Positions 23,923-36,098 of a stretch of 64,000 nt of DNA are shown here, one piece after another. This DNA is from Buddleja alternifolia (lineage: Eukaryota > Streptophyta > Magnoliopsida > Lamiales > Scrophulariaceae). The stretch spans positions 2,418,001-2,482,000 of the forward strand of contig CM033404.1 in the NCBI GenBank assembly GCA_019426215.1. Direction: 5' to 3'. Every line of letters begins with the position of its first letter. The first letter of the stretch is position 1. The position numbers were made by a program, and so were the translations under genes. Under the pieces are notes generated by a model. The model saw only the letters and a program-made list of their open reading frames with translations, had not been told where the DNA came from and made no database searches.

Positions 23923-25455
23923 ACAGAGTTTTATGATTCCAAATTTTACCAGGAAGCACCAAGAATTGTTCTCCTTTTGGGTTGTTCTAAGTTCACATCT
24001 GTATGCTAGTGTTTCTATTATGGAGCGGAATTCTTCTCCTTGTTGAACTTGGTTTATGTACTGCTTTGTTTCGACAAGGTTGCACAGGTTTTTCCATGAG
24101 CATCATTGACCATTGCTAAATTTTATGTTTATGTAAAACTATCGTTTGTCAAAACTTTCGTGAATTTACTTTCTTTCTCAGCATTATATACCCGAGTATT
24201 GCAAGCGGATTGCTCCCGGTCATTCTTAACACCATCAATCACTTGGAGGTTGGTGGGTGATGAAAACCACCCTCCTAGTAATTGTGTGGTGTTGAATGCA
24301 CCGGTAGTACTGTTCTCCGTGCACCATAGGAAAAATCCAGTGCAAGATTTTCAATCCTCAATATTGCAAGTTAGACAGAATAATCTCTGAAGTGGCCCGT
24401 CTCTCCAAAGACTCTCTCATGTCAACTCCATCTTGATATGATATACTTGAATATTTCTTGAGTAACGAGGAGTACACAATAGATAAAAATATATTTATAC
24501 ACAACATTCTACATGGCCAAGTACATCTGAAAACAAACAAGTTTGGTTTCTTTTTCTTTTTTTCAATTTTTTGCTAATTCTAGTTCGGTAGAGATGAATA
24601 TAAATAAGATTTACTTTTAATCGCTAAGTTAAGATACAACCGGAACGTATTTACAATGTTTTGGGGGGAAATTTTGACCTACAAAACCATGATAGTAAAC
24701 TACAGCAGATGACAGCAAGTGAGGAAGCACCGCAGTTGACATTGTGTGTTGCCTTCAATTTTGGCGCTATGCATGCTCAGCACTTCCCTTGCCTCCAAGC
24801 TTGACAAAAGATTTTACGCGTGCCTACCTGTTGAATATGCAACTGAACTTAGCACAAGTGAAGGCAATAGATAAAGAACATCTAAACAAGTACAGAAACA
24901 ATAATATGTGAAATGCAGAAATAAGTGGCACAAACTGGTATTACTATCTATAGTTAATGGAAGAGGTAAGAAGTACACGTTTTCAGATGGTATCAATAAG
25001 TTTGATACTGTGAAAAATGAATGGACACTTGACACCGAAATTCAAACGAAGATTAAAAGTTCCTACTTACCGGAGAAAGACCAATAACATTTCGAGCAGA
25101 TGACAAATACTCTAGTAAATGAAAAACCAAGCAGGGCAAAGATCATAAAAATAGGTCTACTTAATTGTTTAGAAAAGAATCGTACAAGATCAAAGTTGTG
25201 AAAAAGCAAAAAGAAAGAAAAGAGAAAACTAATGGAGACAGATATGAGATTTATTTTGAGGTAGCATATTCTGGCGATATATTGGGTCATTAACACTTTG
25301 ATCCAACCCAGTTAGCTGTTCATATATTTCACCAACAGTCAATGATGAAAAGTCAAAAGATAATAGTTTAACACAAAATACTCACTTGGTTGAAGATAGC
25401 TGTGAAGACATATGCTGGAACAGAACAAGTCTCTCTAATGCACTCGAGCAGAAAC
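23923..25455. other. Intergenic between the convergent 3' ends of Rab7 and SWI3D
   Basis: Expected to hold both 3' untranslated regions and polyadenylation sites. No additional gene, tRNA or clear transposon was seen. Confidence 0.5.
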
Positions 25456-28400
25456 TTACTTCATTCCAGCTGAAGAAAGCTTATCCACATTAGGCTGCAC
25501 TGAATTTCCTGTGGCACTGGCAGGCATAAAAGTGCTTGAAGTAGGGTTCGGTGTGATCATTGGTCTTGAAATAGGCGGCCTTAATGAGTTCATGCCCATA
25601 AAGGGCCTTGATGCATTGGGAAAAGAAACTGGTCCTCTGTTGGGAGGTAAATTTTGTGAAGTAGGACGACTCCCAAATCTAGTTGCAATAATGTGTGCTC
25701 TCTCCTGGAAAAGCCTCTGCTTTGACATAGCTAACTGCTCCTTAACACGCATCACCACATTTTCCATATCATTAAAGAAAGCTAACTTGGTCTCAAGCTT
25801 GTACAGCTGCAATCAAGGAAGCCGAAGCTATTAGGGTTGCAAATACACATAGGTTGTGTTCTGATTGATGGATTTGGACTTGAGTAATGAATATGAAGGA
25901 AGGATTTCAAATAACTCCAAGTTAAGCGGATTTGAAATCTATCATACTGATTGAAAATATAGCTTAAAATGAATTTCAAGGGACTTGAGATCCATTGTAA
26001 CTTGAAACCATCCAAACAAACTCTAAGGAAAGGATTTATTGATGATTTTGAAAACTTCGGATCTTCCAATCCTAACACACCCATATAAATTTTGTGAACT
26101 CTAGCATGATCACATTGACAAGTCGGGGTATTATTATTCAACAGCAAGTGGGTTGGTGGGGTATAGTTGGTTAGAGGCAAAATTACCTGTTTTTCTATTA
26201 GAAATGTGGAAAGCTGAAGTATTTGATCTTCTTCTTGGTCTGCAAGAAACTTTGCTTTCACTGCTGCAGCTGAAAGGGCTGTCACTGCAGCTCTTTTTAA
26301 CTTTTCGACATCGAGATCATTTTGGGTCAGTAGGGACTCTTTCTTTTCATTGCCACATTCTTTGGCTTCTCTATCACCTGCTTTAACATCAACAGATAAC
26401 ATCCGATCAGATTTTCCATGCAATTTCTGCTAACAAGCGCTACTGGTGCTTTCACAGGTAAAACATATCTCAAGACTCGAGAGGTGGAAGATCTAGATTA
26501 GTATACTTTATACTGCCTAGGTTGAAAATCCTGAATTTTTATCCCATCATCTTTTATAAATCAATGTTTTTTATATACATATTAATTCCAATTTATTAAT
26601 TGAGGAATATTAAGGTTTAACCCAGTAACATTACTCATAAATCTCCGAATTTCTTTCAGAAGATGAAAACAAGCTAGAAGCAAATTTTGAAAATTTTACC
26701 TGTATTTTCTTCTTTTTCAGTCACTGGAGTTGACGTCACGAATAGATCATTCTCTTTCTTTTCAGGAATAGAAAACATATCTTCATCTTTAAGAGGCCCT
26801 TTAGACTGAGGGGCATCCCCAACTGATGCTCCATCTTCTGATTCTTTCACAGAATCGGGTTGAAGCTCAGTATGAGATGCCAAAACAACAGATTCTTCAG
26901 CATCTTTAGGTGCCTGTTCCTTTGGAAAATCAGAGTTACTTGGTTCACTTGTAGAGGCCAGTTGGGCTTCCTCATCAGTGACCATTGCATCGCTCTCCTT
27001 CACAGTATCAGATCTGTCTGCAAGTTCGCTACTGGGAGAAGCCATAGGTTTCTGGTCTTCAGAAGCAGAATCATTCTTTTCATCACGTTCGTCAGAGCCA
27101 GATTCCTTGTTTTCGTCATTTACATCACTTTGTAAGCTGGTTCCAGCAACAACCGAATCAGGGGCTTCCTCATTCTTTTTTGCAACATGTTCGTCCTCAT
27201 CGTTTTGCGTTCCATTCTCAATTGTTTCATTTGCAGCTCTGCAAATTTTACATTGAAATCAGAAGTAATAATAACATGCTCACCTGTCCCAAATTTGTTG
27301 CTGTTATTTCCTTTTCAGGACATCCCAAAACAAGACTCCTTTCCCAAAAATGGAACTTTTTTTATTTCTGAAAGTACCATATTATTTAAAATAGTGATTT
27401 GATACCACTATAAAGATGCACAAAGCTTTAACTTTTAAGAATCTCATCTAAAAGTCATGCCAAGTCAAATCTGAGCTGGATGGAAGGAGTATATAGTATG
27501 AAAATGATGAAAATCACAAACCCCTCTGTGTCGGCCAGATTCTTCTTGTCATCTGGTGGATCTTCCAAGCGGAAACAGTGCCTTGCAGCGAGCTGCTCGC
27601 CAGAATAATTGCCAGATAGATGTTTCAAAATGCTACGAACTGATGCAGTTGCAATAGTAGGTTCCACCAGTCGCACAAGGAATGCTGCCTATAAGAGAGA
27701 AAAACACCAGGTTGAAAGTAAACAGTAACTAGTAATCTATTCACTTTCAGAAACAAGGGTAGTGAATTTCATTTCAGGTAAGTAGTTTGAAATTCCTCCC
27801 CTCAAAATACACGATAAGTTACTCATCATGGGATAAAAGGAAAGATAATCCACGTACCAATGTCATCACAGGATTACCAGCTTCGGCAAATGATAATTTT
27901 TCTCCAGGTGAAGGAAGAGAACCCACAGCTTCAAATGCTTCCTTGAGAGCCTTCAGTCCAAAGCTTTCCGTAACTTCGGATTTCTTATCTGATTCATTAA
28001 CCTCATCTGGCTTTGAGATTTCCGTAGGACAGGATGAGTCCTGATTGTTAGTCGCACCACCCTGATGTTCTATTTTCTGAGGTACATCTTTAAGAGCAGT
28101 ATCTCTGTCTTTGTCAGCTTTAGGAGCTGCATTTTCAGTACTAATCGGAACTGGTAATTCCTTTTCTTTCAGAGCTGCATTGTGCTCATCCTCACGATTG
28201 AAAAATGCATCTTCAATTGGCATTTGCACAAAGTGCAATATACACTGAGCTTTTGTCTTTGTCGCAACATGCTCAGCAATCTCACTCCAGTTATCTCTAA
28301 ATAATTCTATTGCTTCAAGGAGTAGAAGAGTTTCTTGATCTGTCCAGTTCCCTCCACTTGCACCACCGGCTTCTGGTGGTTCCATGAGAATGAAATCTGA

Positions 28401-31400
28401 TGGGGACATATTCGAGCCAAACTTCCCATTGTTGAAACAGTCGGCACACAAATCAAAATCTGCCTGTGTACAGATTGAGTTCAGTAGAAAGCTAAATTCA
28501 TGGAAAATATATTTACAGCCACTCAAATTGGCCAAATACTGTACTTCCGATGTCTCTCTTGAGATAAAAGTACACGGTTCATACATGCAATATAAGAGCC
28601 AGCAACAGCTAGTACACACGTATAGTTACAGGATAACTCCAAGGAGTTACTTACGTGAAAGAAAGTAGCCAAAGGAGCGGAAAATTGGCTTCTACAAAAT
28701 GGCTACCTACTGCTAAATGATCGTAAATAATACTCAGCAACTTCTTTCCAAGAAATTTTAATTAAGATGAAGGCATAAATAAAAAGAAAACAAACAAGTT
28801 CCAGAAAATATTGACAGTCTGTGATAACCATAGTTGTAAAAGGCGCGCCATGGCGCAAATGGCGCAGCCTGTGCGCCATGGTTCATGGCATGGCGCACAG
28901 CTTGCCAATGGCGTGCGCCATTTGCGCCATGGCACTCGCCTTTAAGGCGCGCGCCATGTGCGCCTTTTGAAAGAGAAGAACCTTAGACAATTTTGGTCAA
29001 AATTGTAAGGTCAAAATTGGGTCAACTAGTAAAATTTAGTAAAATTGGGGCAAATTGGGGCAAATTGGTGATATTTCCAACGGTCCTAAAACAAACCCAT
29101 CTCAAACTCTCGCTGAAACCATCCAATCCGTGTATTCTTTCATGGTTTTACAGTAGTAAGGATGTTGCCAGAACATTTGTTTGTTTCAAAATTGGATCGG
29201 TTTGTTTTATTTCAAGATTATTTATGTATTACATGTTGATATGAGAACATTTGCATGTTTGAGAATTAGAATATTAATTATTATAATATGTAATAGTAGC
29301 TGAAATTGAAATTTTGGGGTATTATATACAACTAATTAACTTCAATAAGGCGCGCGCCGCGCCGTGCGCCGTGCGCCATGCGCCATGGGACCTTCTGCGC
29401 CACGCTGCGCCATTCGCCATTAACAACTATGGTGATAACAGAAGCAAAAACATAAAATTTTATGGATACTAAACGCCAAAGCTTTGGTTGGCTTTTACCA
29501 AAAGTCTTTCATGTACACGCCGGTCTAAACTAAAATTCCTTCTAGACATTTACCTAGAGTGGTAATAATCTTTTGTTTATAAGCAATTACAGACCCTTTT
29601 TCAGCACATTAAGAATCTTAATGCCAATAATATGAAAGCAAATATTTATGCACGAGCTTTTAATCATGATGAATTGCATTGCAATTGCTGAACGTCAATA
29701 TGAAATGTATGTAATTACTAAGTTCTTGATTCATGCCTATAACATAAGGACACCATGCAAAAATTTTACACCATGCAAAAATTTTATCTTTCAGGTGCTA
29801 GGGAAAATAATGTGAAAGATGAATTTTCGAGATGCTCATTCAATAAAAGGAAAAGCAATATCAAAGACAAGAAACCTGCTTCTGGCAATGGTAGCGCTTT
29901 CGCGAACAATCTGCTGAACAAGAATTACAATGGTATTCAACAGCAGGACCCTCAGATTTCACCAGTTCGTCAGCAACAACAGATTCCGGAAGCAAGCCAG
30001 ATAATACAGCTGGCATTGCCATGTTCATCATGGGAACAGGCGGAGTCCATGCTTGCACGGTTTCAAACTGAAATAGTTTTTCAATTAAAGTGTCTGTTTT
30101 TCCGGCTTCATCATTGTTCGCATCAGCATCAACAATCATAGCAGCAGGTTCATTATGTGGGTCTGGATGGTAATTAATTAAACCCCAGTAGTCCAGAAAC
30201 TCCATGACCTCTTGCCTACCATCCATTTCTCCAACTGTGAGCTCGGACAGATGCTTCAATTCAATTTGTGAGTTGGGATTAAGATGAAACTTCCTCATTA
30301 TCCAATTTCGTATCTCCATGTATATTTCTGGAGTCCTACTCTCTGATTTCCCGTTAAAGAATGAATGCAACATCTTCTCCTCCAGTGGATGGATTTTCGT
30401 CCATGAAAACCAACCTGACAGAGAGAAATTGGATCTTGAACTTTATTGATCTTATTTAAATTTTTAACAAAACTAAAACCGAAAGCTCTTTTAAATATCC
30501 AGCTGTTAAAGAAAACAAAAATAAAGAAAAATGGAATGCGCACGCAATTTCGGCCCCAGGAAAAACAGAGAAGAATAATACCTTCATTGTCAGGTATCAA
30601 GGAGAAAGGGAAGGGAGAAAGGCTGTGGAGAAACACCTCCTAAACCCCAATCACATTTTCCGTAATCCTCTCAACTTACCATACTTTCTGCAAGGAACTA
30701 TACTACTTACAAACATAGAATATCCTCACTGGCCTCCTCAAGTATTATTCCTACATAATTTACCAAGTGATCAAACATGTAAAAATGGTTACCTAACATT
30801 TCCACTCATTTTCCTCATCACAAACTTTTGAGAAAAAATAAGGATATAACACCCAAATCACCATAATAAACTTAAGGAACCAAGAGTATTCAGCTATAGA
30901 CATAAAAATCATTTCGAATTCCAAATTTCCAGATTACAAAATGTGGATGGAAACACACTTCCCCAATCCCTAAAACAAAACCCTAAGTTCCAACGACCAG
31001 AAAAAATAAGCTTCAGCTAAGACTACTACACTACAAAATGCCTCATAATTACTTTTTCTAAAAATCACTGAACTATCAGCCCTAATCCAGAAATAATACA
31101 ATTCCACACCCTCAAATTCCCAATATAGAAACTTATACAGAGAAATGTGCCTTTAAATCCAAGAATTACACATCGCCATATTTTGAGACAAATAATTAGA
31201 GAGTGAAACGTCGTCGTAAAATTCACATTACAACAGTAGCGAATTATAACTCACTCACCAGCATGAATAGGTACCACATGAACATTCGCATCTCTCGATC
31301 TAATAGCTTCGTACTCCGCCTCAATCTTCGCCCCCAACGCCTCCCAATTTTCGTTCACTCTAATCATCTCCTCCGCCTTTGCCGCCGCCTCCCGCACCTC

Positions 31401-31709
31401 CGCCTCGCTCTTCACCTGAACCGCCGCCGCGGAGAAGTTGCTGCTGTTATTAGGCTGCACGCGAGCCCTAGTACAGGGTCCATTCATGTGGATCGGAGGA
31501 AAAGGCACCGGCGGCGGCTTCTCCCGAGCCTGTCTCTTAGACGACGTCGTTTGAGACGCCGAGCTGCCGCCGCCGCCGCTGTTGATAGAGGTCGATTTAC
31601 GCTTCTGACCGCCTCTCCGCCGCGACGTTGTCTGCTCCGAAGACGGCGCCTCCGTTGCGGCAACCGTCGGCGGCGGCGTACCGGTGGAATCTCTTCTCTT
31701 GTCCTCCAT
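25456..31709 (-). CDS. SWI/SNF complex subunit SWI3D-like (SWIRM-ZZ-SANT), about 7 exons
   Basis: Core scaffold subunit of a nuclear BAF-type chromatin remodelling complex. Exons: 31259-31709, 29876-30414, 27858-28463, 27522-27688, 26700-27238, one from about 26420-26446 down to 26187, and 25456-25806. The SWIRM domain starts at residue 152 (WFSWTKIHPLEEKM). A ZZ zinc finger spans about 311-345 (YHCNSCSADC..LCADCF). The SANT domain spans about 369-417 (GNWTDQETLLLLEAIELF). The last exon has the helical VVMRVKEQLAMSKQRLFQER segment of SWI3 C-termini. The ZZ finger distinguishes SWI3D from SWI3A-C. The start MEDKRRDSTG at 31709 is the second ATG of that frame and is chosen by family fit. Exon 5 ends in phase 1 (ACAG then GTAAAA) but the visible exon 6 frame needs phase 0, so that junction is unresolved. 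Total length is about 970 aa. The 5' end is duplicated at 47937-48089. Confidence 0.9.
28829..29431. mobile_element. hAT-like MITE, 603 bp, 8-bp target duplication GTGATAAC, in SWI3D intron 2
   Basis: GTGATAAC occurs at 28821-28828 and 29432-29439. The element begins CATAGTTGTAAAAGGCGCGC and its reverse-complemented right end begins CATAGTTGTTAATGGCGAAT. Both ends then run into dense GGCGCGCCATGGCGCAAATG-type repeats that can form hairpins, around an AT-rich centre with no coding capacity. The 8-bp duplication and CA..TG ends fit hAT-derived elements. The GC-rich ends stand out sharply from the AT-rich intron. Confidence 0.9.
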
Positions 31710-32398
31710 TGTTCGTGAGCTCTTCTTCAGTCGCCTCTGCAAAATACATACACCTACTATTTTCTGTATCTATTATAACTATTATCATCTGTGACGCGGC
31801 CCTATGGTAATATCGTGTATCTCATAACTATTTTTGTGTATATTAATCTGCAAGACGTGATCGGACGGTCCTGATTGTAGGTTTGGTTTATCAGGATAGT
31901 GTCCGTATATAGATAATCTTGAACTATAATCGCGTGAGGGGTTTAGCGATTTTACGTGTGGAGTTCCTAAAGTCGTGTTTAACTAATGGGCCAAAAGCCC
32001 AAAACACCCGGAGTAAATTGGAAGTCTTGTTAGCAGTATTTATTTGTAGTATCCACAACTAGTTATATGACAAGGAGTTGTATTGTCAAATGCCCATAAA
32101 TCATACTTAGGGTACGTTCGGTTAGCGGTTAAAAAGCTAAAATCTTTTTTGGAGTTCATACGTTATTTTGATGACTGTTTAACCCCTTTTCCTATAATCT
32201 ATTTTGGATATTTCTGTATTACAAAATCACGTTTTGGAAAAATTGAAAATTCTAACTTTTGTCATAATCAATTCTGCAAAAGTTGGATCAAACTCACTCT
32301 CAGTAATTTTCCCAATTAGGGGTTGAATCATATTTTCAATGGTTAAATTCACGTGATCGTTATACACATATAATAATTATTATATCAAGAGTTCAAAT
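31710..32398. promoter_or_regulatory. Upstream region of SWI3D (5' leader and promoter), also present in unit B
   Basis: This is the sequence directly upstream of the SWI3D ATG, read leftward. Most of it is copied at 48090-48985. The part from about 32140 to 32370 appears a third time at about 63330-63585, so that part is a dispersed repeat rather than promoter-specific DNA. No certain TATA box was assigned. Confidence 0.45.
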
Positions 32399-32561
32399 GG
32401 GTCGTTCTATGCTGGGCCGACACCATTGGTCTCGGCCCAACTTTGGCCGTTGGATCACCAATAGGAGGGGTCATTTAGCAATTTAACTCCCTCCCTATTT
32501 ATTGATCCAACGGCCAAAGGTGGACCGAGACCAATGGTCTCGATCCAGCATAGAATTTTCC
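32399..32561. mobile_element. Foldback MITE (family 1), 8-bp target duplication GTTCAAAT, absent from unit B
   Basis: GTTCAAAT flanks the element at 32391-32398 and 32562-32569. The two arms are near-perfect inverted copies: TTCTATGCTGGGCCGACACC on the left and CGATCCAGCATAGAATTTTC on the right, with GGCCGTTGGATCA mirrored by TGATCCAACGGCC. At the matching place in unit B (about 48985) the sequence is uninterrupted, so B shows the empty site. The insertion is therefore younger than the duplication or was lost cleanly from B. Confidence 0.9.
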
Positions 32562-32947
32562 GTTCAAATTGGACACTACATAAGAATAATCATAATCGTA
32601 TACGAACTCATAATTTTTTTTGATGGCATAGAACTGTTGATATGAGACAGTAGTACTAAGAGTGTGAATCTAGGCAGATTTCTCAAGCTTTGATGCCCAA
32701 CATTTCGTCAGTATCTTTTGCTACTCAATAGTCGATACCAGCTAAATATTCTCCGAGTATTTGGAAAGTCGGGTATTGATTGTCAAAAGAATTTATGAAA
32801 TTTTCCCGACTCATTCTGTTTGAACCCAATTGGGTGTCACCTCCCAACCCATACAACCACACTTAAATAGTACAATTGCGATATATCTTTGTTTTTATTA
32901 AAGTTTGAATATACTTTTTTCTCTTGAAATTTTGGTTTTAGGGCTTC

Positions 32948-33262
32948 AATGTCTAGGCCTGTCAATATGTGGGTTCTACCCAAACTCAGACCCAAAATTT
33001 TGGATATGATTAGGTCTGGGTCTAACCTCAAACCCATCAATAGGTGGGTTTTACCCAAATTCAAACCAAAAAGTTTGGGCCTCTGTTTGGGTCTGGGCCT
33101 AACCTTAGACCTATTAGTAGGTGGGTTTTACCCAGACCCAGATGCAGACCCAAAAGATTGGGTCTAGACCCAGACCCAAAGATTTAGTCTAGACCCAGAC
33201 CCAAAGATTAAGTCTAAACTAAGATTTGGGTTTGGGTCTAACCTCAGACCCAATCTTTTTTT
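32948..33262. repeat. Degenerate tandem repeat of GGGTCTGGGTCTAACCTCAG / AATAGGTGGGTTTTACCCA units, unit A
   Basis: Several irregular units of TAGGTGGGTTTTACCCA, CAGACCCAAA and GGGTCTGGGTCTAACC follow one another. The corresponding array in unit B lies at about 49396-49970, where a hAT-like MITE splits it. Non-coding. Confidence 0.75.
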
Positions 33263-36098
33263 TTAATTTTTTTTTGTAATTATGTTATTGTTTTTTGTAA
33301 TTAGTATTTAATAAATATGAAAATAATATTAAAATATATATATATATATAATAATAAATCTGACAATATACTCAATATTAGAATGATAGATCAAAAATTA
33401 TACATATGAAATCTTAAGGTATATATATATATGTTTTAAATCAGATCCACAATATATTGTCACTAGAAAAAAAGATTTTAACAGGATATATATAGCTATA
33501 TATATATATATATTATAAAATAAGAGTTTTTTTACTTGAACAGAACAAGAGTTTAGTACATATATATAAATATATATTCAGATTATGTATATCCATCCAT
33601 ATATTATATAAATATAATATTTCTAGGAAAGTTGATATTAGCACTCCCAAAATTGATAACCACACTCCCAATTTACTTTATTTTTAACTAAATGACCAAA
33701 GTGCCCATGTATTATTTGAACACACAATTTCTCTTAATGTTTAAGACAAATATAACTTTCACTATATTGTTCATTATTTTTAAGTTTATCTTCACCTTTC
33801 TAATGCTTGAACATCATTATTAGTTATTCAAATAATAATTAGAAATAATAATATTAGTTTTCTTACATACATTAGTTAAAATCAGTTCAAGTTTTACATC
33901 AGATCAAACATTAGGCAAAAAATAATATTCATTATCAAGAATATTTGTCTAAAAACAATAATATTAGCATTCTTACACCAGGTCGAGTTTTTACTTTACA
34001 TACGAAGTTCAGTATCTTTTAAGCAAAAAAAATAAAATAAAATAATAATTTTGAATTTGTGGTGTGTATTAATTAACTCTTTTTTCTTTTGGTATTTGAG
34101 TTGATGTCAAAGAAATCACATGAAATAGTATTGTAAATGTTGAACTTATAATGCATAATAGATTTCTTAATAAAAAATAGATTATATTTCACAAATTTGT
34201 GATGAAAATACAATTTAAACTTTTTTCCAAACTGATTTATTTATATTTCAATTTCTCAACTTCTCACCATTTTTAACCTTTAATAGTTATATGCTTCTTA
34301 AAATATGGTAAGTGAAAATGTAAGATAAATTAATAGGAGAAAAAATAAACAAAATTATGCTAAAGTTGCAATATATATTGTCTAGTGTGTCCAAACATTA
34401 AATATGAAAATAAACTTTAAAAATAATGAACAGTATATAGTGAAAGCTATATTTGACTTATATATCAGGAGAAATTGTATGTTCAAATAATATAAGAGCA
34501 CTTTGGTAATTTGGTTTAATTTAGTTCAGGACTTAAATTTTTTTTTGGGGGGGGGGGAGGGGGTTCGCCCAGAAAGCCTATTCAGGCGAGCCTGGATGTC
34601 AACCAGGCCAGCCATTTTACTAAAGGGGCAGGATCGGCCCCTTTAGTTCAAATGGCAAGGCCCCTCGGGCCTGGTCAAGGCAGTCTGTTAGGGGCATTTT
34701 GACACCTTTATTTCACAGACTGGCCGACATATTACAATATTTTCCTATTGCAGGAAGATTCCTCTCTGATGCAAAAAGCATTTGGATTTGACGGGGCTGA
34801 GCTGTTCAAAAGAGGTTTTTGGGCTTCATTTAATTTGTACTGGGCTATACATAGGTCCATAGATTAATAGAAGCCCATTCCCATATGTTTCTTAATTTGG
34901 GAGATAGGGCTTACATTATAGTCCATTGGGCTCAGGTTTGATTCATTAAACATGAGAGCATTTTAACATAATGAATTGAGAAGCTAAGGGCTCAGTCCAC
35001 AAGTTATAGTGTAGCTCCGCCCGTAAAGCTCGACCCACAAGACGAATAGGTCCACTCGTTCATAAGGTTACAACACTAATAAAATAACGAGAAGTTCTCC
35101 TCTTTAAAGCAAAATTATTTGGAAAAATTCTTATATACACCCGATGTGGGATCCAATGACCTACACCAAGAAACAATAAAATAACAAAAAATTGACTTGT
35201 TTGTTTTTATATTGAAGATATCTTTTTTATTATTTTTTTGTTGATGCTTGTAATTGGGTGGGTGTAGATAAAACCTTTCTCCATAACTTGACATTGGAGT
35301 GTATATGATAGGCCCACAGTCCACGTTTTTCAGGATTATGTGACTATCACATATTTTCCTTGTACGCATCACTGAAAATAATATAAAATACCAACTTTAT
35401 TAGTTCAATTCGGACAATTTGTAAATAATAATATAAAAATAATATGATATAGTATAAATACTTATGCACACATATATATCTGATACATGTCTCACTCAAA
35501 TTCCGGAAGAAGAATATTTTAAATTCTATAATCTGTTTCCAACTTGAATTATTTAACTTAGACTTTTATTTCTAGTTTATTTTATTTTGATAATTTATAT
35601 TATTGATATTAGTAGAGTTATGTTAGGAGTAGTTTTAGGATTTATCTTTATCTGATAAGATAGGAGTGAGTAGTTGAAGTTGTTTAGGAATCCTATATTT
35701 TATAGGCTATCGTTGCTTATAAATATGGAGGAGAACAAATTAAAAAAGTTAAAAAAGTTTTAATCCAATTTAGTATTTCTCTCTTCTCTATCTTAAATTC
35801 TAGGAGTACGTCTTCTACTCGAATCGAAGACAAAGTAACGGTGCTCTATCAATATCACAAATAGCTAGTATGAGAGAATTAAAAGGTTATAATCATCGAA
35901 ATGCATTATTCAAGTACATTAGCAAATGGAAATCAAACAAGAGAATTAAAAGGTTCTAATCATCGAAATGCATTATTCAAGTACATCAGCAAATGGAAAT
36001 CAAACACGGGTTCACACAAGACGAGAATATAAATAGCATAGTACTATATAGTTCCATTTAATGAAGTCTTTTATGATATTCATTCTTACTTCAGATCT
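33263..36098. other. AT-rich spacer downstream of terpene synthase A
   Basis: No gene. It contains (TA)n stretches near 33335-33350, a G run at about 34545-34556, and two segments with no counterpart in unit B (about 34680-35327 and 35435-35868). A 67-bp tandem duplication lies at 35874-36007. The stretch around 34560-34680 (GCCCAGAAAGCCTATTCAGG) is shared with unit B and its origin is unknown. Confidence 0.55.
35874..36007. repeat. 67-bp tandem duplication near the 3' end of terpene synthase A
   Basis: Unit 1 at 35874-35940 and unit 2 at 35941-36007 both begin GAGAATTAAAAGGTT and contain AATCATCGAAATGCATTATT. They differ at two or three positions. Unit B retains only a short piece of this sequence. 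Confidence 0.85.

Noticed and set aside
31203..31810. Arginine-rich plus-strand frame opposite SWI3D exon 1
   Set aside because: A GC-rich antisense shadow of the real first exon, whose protein matches SWI3D.
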